From positions 1 to 38,392 of the forward strand of contig DZBU01000009.1 in NCBI GenBank assembly GCA_022730015.1: a DNA stretch of 38,392 nucleotides, in the 5' to 3' direction. The stretch's first letter is position 1. Each line of letters begins with the position of its first letter. Of this stretch, positions 29,754-38,339 are shown one piece after another. This DNA comes from Candidatus Elulimicrobium sp. (GTDB lineage: Bacteria; Patescibacteriota; Minisyncoccia; Phycocordibacterales; UBA918). The position numbers were made by a program, and so were the translations under genes. Under the pieces are notes generated by a model. The model did no database searches and was not told the DNA's origin. It saw only the letters and a program-made list of their open reading frames with translations.

Positions 29754-30020
29754 ATGTTATCCAAGCGAGTAAAAGAAAATGAACTGAAGAAGACACAGCG
29801 CCATGATGCTGATACTGGTTCTCCAGAAGCACAGGTTGCATTAATCACTCGTCAGATCGAAGAGTTGTCCAATCATTTGCGCAAGCACAAGAAGGACTTT
29901 CACTCTCGACGTGGTCTCCTCCAAATGGTGGCAGATCGTCGCAAGCACCTGAAGTATCTTCAGAAGAAAGATGAGTCTGCTTACGAGGCTCTCATCAAGA
30001 AGCTCGATCTCAAACGATAA
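29754..30020 (+). CDS. rpsO: 30S ribosomal protein S15, 88 aa
   Basis: The whole protein fits S15: [49 protein letters not shown], with the usual length of 88-89 residues. It binds 16S rRNA in the central domain and helps assemble the small subunit. It has its own promoter and a long structured leader, and a strong terminator 11 nt downstream, so it is not co-transcribed with pnp, which lies 1 kb further on with the NYN gene between. Confidence 0.97.
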   Translation: MLSKRVKENELKKTQRHDADTGSPEAQVALITRQIEELSNHLRKHKKDFHSRRGLLQMVADRRKHLKYLQKKDESAYEALIKKLDLKR

Positions 30021-30030
30021 ATTTTCAGTC

Positions 30031-30067
30031 ACACAAACTCGCTCCCCATGGAGCGAGTTTGTGTTTC
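30031..30067 (+). terminator. Terminator of rpsO
   Basis: A 15-bp perfect stem (30031-30045 / 30050-30064) has a CCAT loop and is followed by TT. The following 30068-30259 holds a possible -10 (TATAGT 30170-30175) but no gene. Confidence 0.85.
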
Positions 30068-30259
30068 GCGGTATAGTGTAACTAAGTCGTTTTGCAAAAG
30101 TCGACAAGACACTGCCTCCATCGACTCTCGACCCACTCGCTTCCTGCGTGCCCCAACCAAACCCGCGCGTATAGTCTAGGTTCGCTGAGTGCCGAGGAGG
30201 TCAGTGTAAGTGTTTTACATAATCAAAGAACTTTTTTAAGAAACTAATTTTATTTTTAT

Positions 30260-30868
30260 ATGGGAGTAATCAGACACCCTGATCAACGAGTAGCCATTCT
30301 CATTGATACACAGAACCTTTATCACAGTGCAAAGAATCTTTACAAATCAAAAGTGAGTTTTGGTGACGTAGTTGAAGCAGCTCTTGGTGACCGCAAGCTC
30401 ATCCGCGCGGTTTCGTATGTCGTGAATACTGAGAGCGGTGAAGAGATGCCTTTTTTCGAAGCACTCGAAAAGCTTGGTATCGAGATCAAGACCAAAGACC
30501 TTCAGATTTTTTACGGCGGCGCAAAGAAAGCTGACTGGGATGTTGGACTCGCGGTTGACGCGATCAAGCTCGCACACAAAGTTGACGCGATCGTACTGGT
30601 AACTGGGGACGGCGACTTTATTCCCCTCGTCGAATACGTAAAAAGTCAGGGTTGCCAGGTTGAAGCGATCACCTTCGGGCGCTCTGCTTCCTCTGGACTA
30701 AAAGCAGCAGTCGACGATTTCATCGACATGGACGATGATCCGAATCGGTTCTTGATCGGATACCGACCAGTGCGTAAGGGAGCTGCCCGGAACAGACAAG
30801 CGCGTCGTTCATCCAACACCAAGGAAACAACGAAGGTCGTGGGTGCAGATACTGATGGACTATTGTAA
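30260..30868 (+). CDS. NYN-domain (LabA/DUF88) protein, putative RNase, 202 aa
   Basis: The PIN-like NYN domain fills residues 8-150: VAILIDTQNLY (D16, N19), ADWDVGLAVDAI (D94, D100) and LVTGDGDFIPLV (D117, D119), the four acidic positions expected to hold Mg2+. The C-terminus after residue 165 is basic and disordered (RKGAARNRQARRSS), which would suit RNA binding. NYN proteins are RNases acting on tRNA or mRNA; here it lies between rpsO and pnp, which also fits RNA metabolism. No Shine-Dalgarno; a -10 is possible about 85 nt upstream. The start is set by the conserved first strand. Confidence 0.9.
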   Translation: MGVIRHPDQRVAILIDTQNLYHSAKNLYKSKVSFGDVVEAALGDRKLIRAVSYVVNTESGEEMPFFEALEKLGIEIKTKDLQIFYGGAKKADWDVGLAVDAIKLAHKVDAIVLVTGDGDFIPLVEYVKSQGCQVEAITFGRSASSGLKAAVDDFIDMDDDPNRFLIGYRPVRKGAARNRQARRSSNTKETTKVVGADTDGLL

Positions 30869-30876
30869 AAGATTTG

Positions 30877-30918
30877 AAAAATTGCCGGCGCCCCCTTTTG
30901 GGGGCGCCGGCAATTTTT
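30877..30918 (+). terminator. GC-rich terminator after the NYN gene
   Basis: A 19-bp perfect stem (30877-30895 / 30900-30918) has a TTTT loop and ends in a T tract. Confidence 0.9.
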
Positions 30919-31043
30919 ATTGAGTGGTAGTTTCTTTCTGATTTTGCTATCGTGTGTGCGTTACCACTCTGAGGTGAGCATGACTAGATATTTGTACCCC
31001 GGGTCAAATGTCTCATCATACTCATCTCATTAAATATTCACAC

Positions 31044-33191
31044 ATGAAATCACGATCGTTTTCTTTAGACCTCGCCGGCAAAACACTCACTGCGGAATTT
31101 TCTGATCTCACCATTCACGCGAATGGCTCAGTACTCCTTCGCTATGGAGAGACCGCTATTCTTGTTACCGCAGTAATGGGCGAGAAAGAAAATCTTGGCA
31201 TGAATTATTTCCCACTTTCAGTTGAATTTGAGGAAAAATTTTACGCGGCTGGTGCGATTCTCGGTAGTCGCTTCCAGCGTCGAGAGGGTCGCCCCAGTGA
31301 TGAAGCGGTACTCTCTGCACGAATAGTCGATCGAACGATCCGACCACTATTCAACCAACACATCCGAAATGAAGTGCAGGTAGTTGTAACTGTACTCGCA
31401 ATCGGTGAGGATGATCCGGACGTACTCGGCGTGATCGGAGCATCACTTGCACTCAGTGTTTCAGATATTCCCTGGCGCGGACCAGTCGGTGCGGTGCGAA
31501 TCGGCCGCAGCAAGGAAGCTAGAGACATCATTCTCAACCCAACCTACAACGAACGAAAGGAAGGTCTACTTGATTTTGAAGTGCTTGCTTGTGGAAAGGA
31601 TCAGACCATCAACATGATCGAGACTGCCGCCAACGAAGTTTCTGAGAGTGACATCATATCCGTACTTGAAGCAGCGGTAACGATTCATCAACAACTTGAA
31701 GCGTGGCAAAAAGAAATTGTTAGCACGATTGGTAAGGCCAAGCGCGCCGAACCAGTTCGAGAACTACCCAATGAACTCGTCACTTTGTTCGAAACGACAT
31801 TCAAGGAAAAGCTTTCAGCAACACTCTTTTCTAACCTCGCCGGAAAATCACATATATATGAACTGAAAGATGAATTTATGAGTGCAGTTCGAGCCAATGA
31901 AACTGTTATCAATGAAACCCTTGCTAGTGATTTCTTTGAAACGGCGATCGATACCGAACTACACCGTGGCGCCATCGAAGAAGGCAAACGTGCCGATGGA
32001 CGTGCAATGGATGAAATTCGCGAGCTCTACGCACAAGCGGGACGTATCTCTCCAGTTCTTCATGGTTCAGGTATTTTTTATCGAGGAGGAACACACATAT
32101 TTAGCGCACTCACACTTGGTGGTCCAGAGGCAGCTCAAATGATAGACACGATTGAATCCTCAGACACCAAGAAGCGTTTCATGCACCACTACAATTTTCC
32201 ACCCTTCTCAGTTGGAGAAACTGGTCGCTTTGGTGGCTACAACCGCCGCATGATCGGACACGGCGCGCTTGCTGAAAAAGCACTCATTCCCGTCATTCCT
32301 TCACAACAGGAATTTCCGTACACGATCCGCTTGGTCTCGGAGACGCTTTCGAGTAATGGCTCAAGCTCAATGGGTTCGGTCTGTGCTTCGACCCTCGCAC
32401 TTATGGATGGAGGAGTCCCAATCATTCGACCTGTTGCAGGTATCGCATCAGGCGTGATGATCAGCGGTGATGAATATGTACTCCTTACTGACATACAAGG
32501 ACCTGAAGATGAGTTTGGTGATATGGACTTCAAAGTCGCTGGCACGACCGAAGGCGTGACCGCTATTCAAATGGACGTAAAAGTGGATGGCGTACCGCTT
32601 CATATATTAGAAGGAGCCTTGGAAAAGGCTCGGCTAGCACGACTACGGATCATCGATGTTATCAAAACTGAAATCGACTCACCACGCGCCACCATCTCAT
32701 CACGCGCACCAGAAATCGTCGTCGTGCAGATCCTCCCAGAGCAGATTGGCCTAGTAATCGGCAGTGGTGGCAAGACGATCAACAGTATCAAGAACGACAC
32801 GAACGTAGAAGAAATCACCATCGAAGAAGATGGAACCGTGTTCATCACTGGCAAGAATAGGACCGCCCATACAGCAGCTGATCGAATTCGCGCGCTTACC
32901 AAAGTGTATGAAATAGGGGAGCGCCTTAATGCCACAGTAACGAGACTGGCGACCTTTGGCGCCTTTGCTAAACTCGACTCATTTAATGAAGGGCTTATAC
33001 ATATCTCTGAGATAGCTCCGTTTAGATTAGAAACTATGGAAGGAATACTCAAAGAGGGAGAGATTGTTCCTGTTGTTGTCAGCAAGGTAGAAAATGGTAA
33101 GATTGGCCTCTCAATCAAGCAAGCAGATCCGGATTTTGCCCAAAAACGAGGACTTCTCCCCCAAAATAAGCCTGAAAAGGCCACAGAGTAG
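31044..33191 (+). CDS. pnp: Polyribonucleotide nucleotidyltransferase (PNPase), 715 aa
   Basis: Domains in order: first RNase PH domain (ETAILVTAVMG, FQRREGRPSDEAVLSARIVDRTIRPLF), helical linker, second RNase PH domain (EEGKRADGRAMDEIREL, the phosphate-binding SSNGSSSMGS, then FGDMDFKVAGT), KH (ILPEQIGLVIGSGGKTINSI) and S1 (GAFAKLDSFNEGLIHISEIA). All catalytic motifs are present. PNPase degrades RNA 3' to 5' by phosphorolysis and acts as trimer. Start 31044 is taken because homologues begin near MKSRSFSLDLAGK; a weak TAAATA lies 7 nt upstream, and an upstream ATG at 31008 remains possible. Confidence 0.95.
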   Translation: MKSRSFSLDLAGKTLTAEFSDLTIHANGSVLLRYGETAILVTAVMGEKENLGMNYFPLSVEFEEKFYAAGAILGSRFQRREGRPSDEAVLSARIVDRTIRPLFNQHIRNEVQVVVTVLAIGEDDPDVLGVIGASLALSVSDIPWRGPVGAVRIGRSKEARDIILNPTYNERKEGLLDFEVLACGKDQTINMIETAANEVSESDIISVLEAAVTIHQQLEAWQKEIVSTIGKAKRAEPVRELPNELVTLFETTFKEKLSATLFSNLAGKSHIYELKDEFMSAVRANETVINETLASDFFETAIDTELHRGAIEEGKRADGRAMDEIRELYAQAGRISPVLHGSGIFYRGGTHIFSALTLGGPEAAQMIDTIESSDTKKRFMHHYNFPPFSVGETGRFGGYNRRMIGHGALAEKALIPVIPSQQEFPYTIRLVSETLSSNGSSSMGSVCASTLALMDGGVPIIRPVAGIASGVMISGDEYVLLTDIQGPEDEFGDMDFKVAGTTEGVTAIQMDVKVDGVPLHILEGALEKARLARLRIIDVIKTEIDSPRATISSRAPEIVVVQILPEQIGLVIGSGGKTINSIKNDTNVEEITIEEDGTVFITGKNRTAHTAADRIRALTKVYEIGERLNATVTRLATFGAFAKLDSFNEGLIHISEIAPFRLETMEGILKEGEIVPVVVSKVENGKIGLSIKQADPDFAQKRGLLPQNKPEKATE

Positions 33192-33225
33192 TGAAAAACT
33201 CACTCCCAATTCTCTAGAACCATGC

Positions 33226-33231
33226 GATACT
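33226..33231 (+). promoter_or_regulatory. Extended -10 (TGC-GATACT) for the 33239 gene
   Basis: There is a 7-nt gap to ATG 33239. Leaderless start is likely. Confidence 0.5.
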
Positions 33232-33238
33232 AGAGACA

Positions 33239-34981
33239 ATGTCCAATATTGCTAATCGCCAACCAGTACGATTGCGCACTTACGCGGCTGATTTGGAAGC
33301 AAAAAAGAATGAGTTGGCGCATGCTGAGTCATTAGCAACCGCCGCACCCTCGACAGCAGAAAAAAGGGGGGCTGTTCCCTCTGAGGCCGTAGAAAAAACA
33401 AGCACTCCTAACCGCTCGACGGATGTAGCTCATACCGTACTAAAATCATCGCAACATCCAAAAACAGAGAAACCTGCTGTAGTTCCTTCAATCAACGACA
33501 CTGCTACGCATGTTTCTCCGACCAAAATACCAGCCTTCCACGAGCTTAAAAAGAATGTTAAATCAATTCAAGAAAACATTGTCATTGACTCAAAAAAAGA
33601 AGTTGGGCACGCTAAAAAATCGACCCAAAAAAACCTCCGGGCGGCACGTTCAAACATTGGCTATGATGCTGCGGTTATTACTGATACGAAAAGTGATCGG
33701 TTCAAGCTATTCCCATCGATCATTGCTTCCATTCGTTCTTGGTTGAAAAGACTAGCCGAGGAAAAAAAGCGGAAAAATATTCCTAAGTACACCGTGGCCG
33801 AAGCAGATCGACGAAAGGGAGTGATCCAACAGGCGACCTCAAAAACTGGCACTATCTTTTCTGCTGATAATGAAACTATCCGGGAACAGATCAGACGACG
33901 TCAACTTCAAAATGAAGCGGAGAATGACGAAGCAGAAACAGTTTGGACACCCTTCACAGAAACTGGCTTTTCGCTTTTGAGAGCACCTGAGATCACACCG
34001 GTCGTTACGCAGAATGTAGTCGTTTCTTACAAAAAACCCGTATCCGCTGGAGCAGTTATTGTTGCTCAGACTGATTCACAACCTGAAACTGCTGATACTT
34101 TCAAATCAACAGAAGCTTCGCATGGGAGGGAACATTCTGATGCTGACACTCTTGCTGAGGAACGATGGAATGCCGCTCGTGAAAATGACACAAATCAAAC
34201 CCAAGTCCATTCTGAAAACGTTGAGAAGGAAATTCAAACTCTTGCAACAAAACCAGAGGCAACCACGGTGTCGAAAATACCAACTACACAGCAGTCGAGA
34301 AATCTCCTGGCAATATTTGATACGAACACATTAACCGTTCTACTGCTCATTGTTGTCATTTGTGCTGTTGCAATCATTTTTGCAACACGAATGCTTATTG
34401 ACAAGTTTGACCAACACAGCACGTCCTCACTTGAGATAAACACGACAACTAAACCAGTGCTGGTAACAGAAAACCTTATAAACATAACTCTATCTGTGCA
34501 AGATCTAAACCAAATTCCTGCTCTTCTTGATTCTACTATTGCTTCTCAGGCTTCACCTGAACTCACGGAGTACGCGCTCGTATCAGGAGTGGGTGATGAG
34601 GTTGGTGCTTCATATCTATTTGAATTGCTCGGCTTCAATACTATGCCGATCCTTCGCCAATCACTCACCGCTGTTCGCTTTGCTTCCATTAATCAATCAA
34701 GACCAGCTGTAATACTTTCTTTCGTAAATGAGGATGCGGTTCGTGGTGGACTTTTGAACTGGGAAATTACTATGCCAACAGATCTACGTGTACTCTATGA
34801 TATTCCATCAACAGTAACATCATCACTAACTGATGAGCAGATTGATGGATTTGACGTTCGCGTACTTCGTCATAATGACGTTATCGTCCTTGTGTATGGC
34901 ATTGTAAACAGTAACACTGCAATCATCGCCGCAACTGGGGAAGACTTTGCACAGATCGTAGAAAACGGTCTTTCTGAGTAA
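33239..34981 (+). CDS. Single-pass membrane protein with long cytoplasmic tail, 580 aa
   Basis: Residues 1 to about 355 are hydrophilic, charged and repetitive in composition (Lys/Glu/Thr/Ser), probably disordered. A single membrane helix (about 363-383) leads to an outside domain of about 190 residues with alternating strands and no cysteines. I do not recognise the family. Similar layouts, with a disordered inside arm and a compact outside domain after one helix, are frequent among CPR cell-surface proteins. The unit is probably monocistronic; the next gene's -10 box begins 3 nt after its stop. Confidence 0.75.
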   Translation: MSNIANRQPVRLRTYAADLEAKKNELAHAESLATAAPSTAEKRGAVPSEAVEKTSTPNRSTDVAHTVLKSSQHPKTEKPAVVPSINDTATHVSPTKIPAFHELKKNVKSIQENIVIDSKKEVGHAKKSTQKNLRAARSNIGYDAAVITDTKSDRFKLFPSIIASIRSWLKRLAEEKKRKNIPKYTVAEADRRKGVIQQATSKTGTIFSADNETIREQIRRRQLQNEAENDEAETVWTPFTETGFSLLRAPEITPVVTQNVVVSYKKPVSAGAVIVAQTDSQPETADTFKSTEASHGREHSDADTLAEERWNAARENDTNQTQVHSENVEKEIQTLATKPEATTVSKIPTTQQSRNLLAIFDTNTLTVLLLIVVICAVAIIFATRMLIDKFDQHSTSSLEINTTTKPVLVTENLINITLSVQDLNQIPALLDSTIASQASPELTEYALVSGVGDEVGASYLFELLGFNTMPILRQSLTAVRFASINQSRPAVILSFVNEDAVRGGLLNWEITMPTDLRVLYDIPSTVTSSLTDEQIDGFDVRVLRHNDVIVLVYGIVNSNTAIIAATGEDFAQIVENGLSE

Positions 34982-34983
34982 GC

Positions 34984-34989
34984 TATACT
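34984..34989 (+). promoter_or_regulatory. -10 (TATACT) for the TraR/DksA-like gene
   Basis: There is a 7-nt gap to ATG 34997. It lies directly behind the preceding stop codon. Confidence 0.65.
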
Positions 34990-34996
34990 GGGTTAT

Positions 34997-35368
34997 ATGC
35001 AACATGACGAATTTCGTACCAAGCTACAAGCAGAGCTTGAGAAGCTAACCGTAGAACTAACACAAATCGGAACACAAGATAAAACCACCGGTGACTGGGA
35101 AGCTATTCCAAACGCTGAAGAGCTTGGTAATGCTGACGAAAATATTGAAGCTGACGCGACTGAGGCGTGGGGTACCAATCGGGCGATTGTAACAGAATTA
35201 GAAACCCGATACCGTAACATCAAGCGTGCCTTACAAAAAATTGAAGACGGTACCTATGGAATTTGTGAGATCAGTGGCGAGCCGATTGAGCCAGAGCGAC
35301 TTGCTGTAAATCCAGCAGCTCGTACCGATATCACAAATCGAGACCGAGAAAGGGAACTTCCTCTCTAA
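34997..35368 (+). CDS. TraR/DksA-like protein with lost zinc finger, 123 aa
   Basis: A helical N-terminal hairpin with a coiled-coil pattern (about 5-25 and 62-84) is followed by DGTYGICEISGEPIEPERLAVNPAART. This is the TraR/DksA C4-type finger region (YGxCxxCGxxIxxxRLxxxPxAxxCxxC). Only C90 remains: S93, D111 and N114 stand where the other cysteines should be, so zinc is not expected. Proteins of this family bind the secondary channel of RNA polymerase; zinc-free DksA variants exist elsewhere. Followed after 1 nt by comM, likely one transcript. Confidence 0.85.
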   Translation: MQHDEFRTKLQAELEKLTVELTQIGTQDKTTGDWEAIPNAEELGNADENIEADATEAWGTNRAIVTELETRYRNIKRALQKIEDGTYGICEISGEPIEPERLAVNPAARTDITNRDRERELPL

Positions 35369-35369
35369 C

Positions 35370-36884
35370 ATGTCTATTGCGTGCGTGTATACGGTACAGC
35401 CGGATGTGCTTCGTGGTACGGTTGTGACAATTGAAGCTGATATTTCTCGTGGTCTTCATGCTTTTTCCGTAGTGGGATTAGCAGGGAAAGCAGTTGATGA
35501 AGCAAAAGATCGAGTGGGGAGCGCAATTAAACATTCTGGATTTACCTCACCAAAAAGCAAGAATCAGAAGGTGGTGATATCACTTTCACCCGCTGACCTA
35601 AAAAAGGAAGGACCACTCTTTGATCTTCCAATCGCAATTGCTTACCTGCTCGCAGCTGAAGAAATAACAGCAGGCGCTGTGCGCCGAGCCTTTGTGGGTG
35701 AACTCGGACTCGATGGAACATTGCGTCCAGTGAAAGGGATCCTTAATTCCGTCGCGAGCGCTCAAGCTGCAGGATTTAGTGAGATCATCATACCGGTGGA
35801 AAATGCCCAAGAAGCAGCCTTGATCGAAGGAATTACCATACTGCCAGCACGTAATCTACGTGAAGTAATCGACCATATTGCACCAAGAGAAATTTCCTCT
35901 TTTTCACTTCCGCAACAACCGACTACAGTTATTGCGGGTGACTGGTACGAGAGCAGTGTGGGATTGGAAGATATCAAAGGACAGGAAAGTGCGAAGCGTG
36001 GCTTGATCATTGCGGCGGCTGGCCGACACAATGTCCTTATGGTTGGTCCACCAGGTACGGGCAAGACCATGCTTGCGCGAGCCCTTCGCTCACTCTTGCC
36101 ACCCCTTTCTCGTGAGGAAGCGTTGACTGTAACCGCAATCCATTCCTTGGTGAGCAAAGATTTTAGTGTCAGTACTCGACCACCTTTTCGTAGCCCCCAT
36201 CACACGGCTAGTCACACTAGTTTAGTAGGGGGTGGGGTACATCCGCGGCCAGGAGAGGTGACACTGGCTCATCATGGCGTGCTATTTATGGATGAATTCC
36301 CAGAGTTTGAACGACGTTCTATTGACGCTTTGCGTCAGCCACTGGAAGATCGAGTTGTTTCTATATCACGCGTACAAGGGAGCGCTGAATTTCCAGCTGA
36401 TTTTATGCTGGTAGCCGCTCTCAATCCATATCGTGGAAGTGAGGATGGTACTACCGATCTAGCCCGAGCCATGTCAGAAACTTATAAAAATAAGGTGTCT
36501 GGACCAATTCTCGATCGCATCGATCTATGGCTTGAAGTGCCTCATGTACCATATGAGACACTTACCACACTGACGAAGCAATTGGGCGAAACAGAAAGGG
36601 CACGTCAACAAATACTAGCTGCTCGAACAAAACAAAACCATCGGCTTAAACACGCAAAGACCAACACCAATTCTGGCATGACCGCTCGTGACATCGAAAC
36701 ACACATCGAACTCAGTGAGGAAGTAAAAGATCTATTGAAGATATCTAGCGCTAAGCTAAACCTTTCTCCGCGAAGCTACCATCGACTAATTAAAGTTGCT
36801 CGTACGATCGCAGATCTTGAAGACAGTGACCATATCGAAACCAGTCATGTCCTCGAGGCGCTCCAGTATCGAGTGAATCTATAG
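35370..36884 (+). CDS. comM: YifB/ComM-family Mg-chelatase-like AAA+ ATPase, 504 aa
   Basis: An N-terminal Lon-protease-like fold domain (residues 1-170: VEADIS-GL-AFSVVGLAGKAVDEAKDRV) is followed by the ATPase core with GPPGTGKT (226-233) and GVLFMDEFPEF (303-313). The C-terminal Mg_chelatase_C part includes NPYRGSEDGTTDLARAMS and LSPRSYHRLIKVARTIADLE. ComM is a helicase that aids branch migration when transformed DNA is integrated; CPR bacteria often keep natural-competence genes. It follows the TraR/DksA-like gene by 1 nt. Its stop codon is part of the terminator stem. Confidence 0.95.
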   Translation: MSIACVYTVQPDVLRGTVVTIEADISRGLHAFSVVGLAGKAVDEAKDRVGSAIKHSGFTSPKSKNQKVVISLSPADLKKEGPLFDLPIAIAYLLAAEEITAGAVRRAFVGELGLDGTLRPVKGILNSVASAQAAGFSEIIIPVENAQEAALIEGITILPARNLREVIDHIAPREISSFSLPQQPTTVIAGDWYESSVGLEDIKGQESAKRGLIIAAAGRHNVLMVGPPGTGKTMLARALRSLLPPLSREEALTVTAIHSLVSKDFSVSTRPPFRSPHHTASHTSLVGGGVHPRPGEVTLAHHGVLFMDEFPEFERRSIDALRQPLEDRVVSISRVQGSAEFPADFMLVAALNPYRGSEDGTTDLARAMSETYKNKVSGPILDRIDLWLEVPHVPYETLTTLTKQLGETERARQQILAARTKQNHRLKHAKTNTNSGMTARDIETHIELSEEVKDLLKISSAKLNLSPRSYHRLIKVARTIADLEDSDHIETSHVLEALQYRVNL

Positions 36885-36934
36885 GGAAGAAAAAAGGGCG
36901 GGTCGCAAAAAGCGACCCGCCCTTTTTTCTTCCC
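36884..36934. terminator. 23-bp perfect bidirectional terminator
   Basis: Arms 36884-36906 and 36912-36934 have loop AAAAA. T tracts lie in both directions. It separates comM (+) and the M23 peptidase gene (-) and is the longest perfect stem in the window. Confidence 0.92.
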
Positions 36935-36935
36935 T

Positions 36936-38132
36936 CTAAAATGGATTACTGCCCCCACGAACCTCAAAGTGTAGGTGTGTTCCGGTAGATTTACCAGTGT
37001 TGCCCATGCCACCGATTACCTGACCTTGCGTAACGTATGCACCAATCCCAACATCATTACGCATAAGGTGTGCGTACAGTGTTTGTGTACCGTTTGCGTG
37101 TCTGACAACGATATATTGCCCGTACCCACCGTTCCATCCAGAACTCTTAGAAACGATCACTTCACCGGCTGCAGCAGCTCGAATTGATGAACCGCCACTT
37201 CCAGCCAAGTCCACAGCGTTATATCCGTGAATACCCTGCGTTTTGACTGATCCTGGTGCTGGGTGTGTGAATCCAGCCGCTGAACCACTACCCGAGCCTG
37301 AAACTTTTACCGGCGCAGCATTAGCAACCTTTACCGGCGCAGTATGCATAGCGCCACCTGGAATAATGAGAGTGTTTCCAACCGAAAGGTCACTGGCTGA
37401 AGCGAGCTGGTTATAGGAAAGGATCTCATCAACATCTCCTTCATATTTCTTAGCAATAGAACCAATCGTGTCACCACTCTTTACTATATGTCGCACTCCA
37501 GCAATTGGTAAGATGACCAGCGTATCTCCAGGTTGGATGGCACTCGCTTTAGTGAGATCATTAGCCCACATGATGGTGTTGGTAGTGACACCAAACATAT
37601 CAGCAATTTGTGACAGGGAATCACCGACTCGCACCGTGTACACACGAATCTCTCCCATACCATTTTTCTGTTCAGCAATCTCATCCTCGCCGACTGGACC
37701 AGTCGAAACCAAAGTATTTTCCTCCACTACTATCTCCGCGCCACCACGAGCACCCATTGGATTAGGGTTTTGCAAGGCAGTTAAGAGCGGCACATCAGTT
37801 GCAGACACAGCTTCAGGAGTGACAGCATTAACAGGAATAGTAACTTCTGGTTCTGTAAATAACTTACTGAGAAGCCCAGCGTTAACTGAAAACGGTACAG
37901 CTACTATCAGTAGCAGTATCATGAACTCAGCTGCCAATCGAGTACGTGAAATTAACCGAATATGAGTTATATATGTCGACCGATGAATCCGTGCATCAGA
38001 ATTTTCATCGATGTCTTGTTTTTTAGGTTGTATAGGCTTTTTGTTAGGTCTCGCCGCAGTTTCTGTCGTTACTCCCGTGCGTAGTAGTAGAAATGAAAAA
38101 GAGCAATTACATGCTCTCTTCTGTACCGACAA
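36936..38132 (-). CDS. LysM/M23 peptidoglycan endopeptidase, about 398 aa
   Basis: A basic cytoplasmic N-terminus, one membrane segment (AAEFMILLLIVAVPFSVNAG), a spacer, two LysM domains (YTVRVGDSLSQIADMFGV...PGDTLVILP and HIVKSGDTIGSIAKKY...GNTLIIPGG), a Gly/Ser linker and a C-terminal M23 domain. M23 motifs are GIHGYNAVDLA (His and Asp separated by five residues, not the common three) and THLHFEVR. It should bind and cut peptidoglycan during growth or division. The in-frame TTG 38132 is used because a promoter (TTGCCT 38170-38175, TACAAT 38148-38153) overlaps the longer frame's start; no ATG occurs before the membrane helix, so the start is uncertain. Confidence 0.87.
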   Translation of the reverse strand: MSVQKRACNCSFSFLLLRTGVTTETAARPNKKPIQPKKQDIDENSDARIHRSTYITHIRLISRTRLAAEFMILLLIVAVPFSVNAGLLSKLFTEPEVTIPVNAVTPEAVSATDVPLLTALQNPNPMGARGGAEIVVEENTLVSTGPVGEDEIAEQKNGMGEIRVYTVRVGDSLSQIADMFGVTTNTIMWANDLTKASAIQPGDTLVILPIAGVRHIVKSGDTIGSIAKKYEGDVDEILSYNQLASASDLSVGNTLIIPGGAMHTAPVKVANAAPVKVSGSGSGSAAGFTHPAPGSVKTQGIHGYNAVDLAGSGGSSIRAAAAGEVIVSKSSGWNGGYGQYIVVRHANGTQTLYAHLMRNDVGIGAYVTQGQVIGGMGNTGKSTGTHLHFEVRGGSNPF

Positions 38133-38147
38133 CTTGGTACGCCTGTT

Positions 38148-38175
38148 ATTGTACAAAAGCTAAGCGGGAAGGCAA
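38148..38175 (-). promoter_or_regulatory. Promoter TTGCCT-N16-TACAAT for the M23 gene
   Basis: On the minus strand, -35 at 38170-38175 and -10 at 38148-38153. A small hairpin with T tract (38101-38116, GAGCA/TGCTC) follows downstream in the transcript and could attenuate it. Confidence 0.55.
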
Positions 38176-38267
38176 TTGACGTAATGCACTTTTCTAGGTC
38201 ACCCACAAAATTGAAAAAATAGCCTTGTCTTTAGCCCTGTAATTTCTGTTGACACTGAGTGTTACTT

Positions 38268-38289
38268 GTAGGCTATTTAAATAGCCTAC
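38268..38289. repeat. 22-bp perfect palindrome with TATTTAAATA core (second copy)
   Basis: Arms GTAGGC / GCCTAC flank the same TATTTAAATA as in 7514-7535. It lies 51 nt before the helicase start at 38340 and 92 nt upstream of the M23 promoter. Confidence 0.6.
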
Positions 38290-38324
38290 CTTCATTCTTA
38301 GGTAAGCACTTATCTACTCCATGG

Positions 38325-38330
38325 TATGAT
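38325..38330 (+). promoter_or_regulatory. Extended -10 (TGG-TATGAT) for the helicase gene
   Basis: There is a 9-nt gap to ATG 38340, the same leaderless geometry as elsewhere. Confidence 0.6.
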
Positions 38331-38339
38331 GTGCGACAC

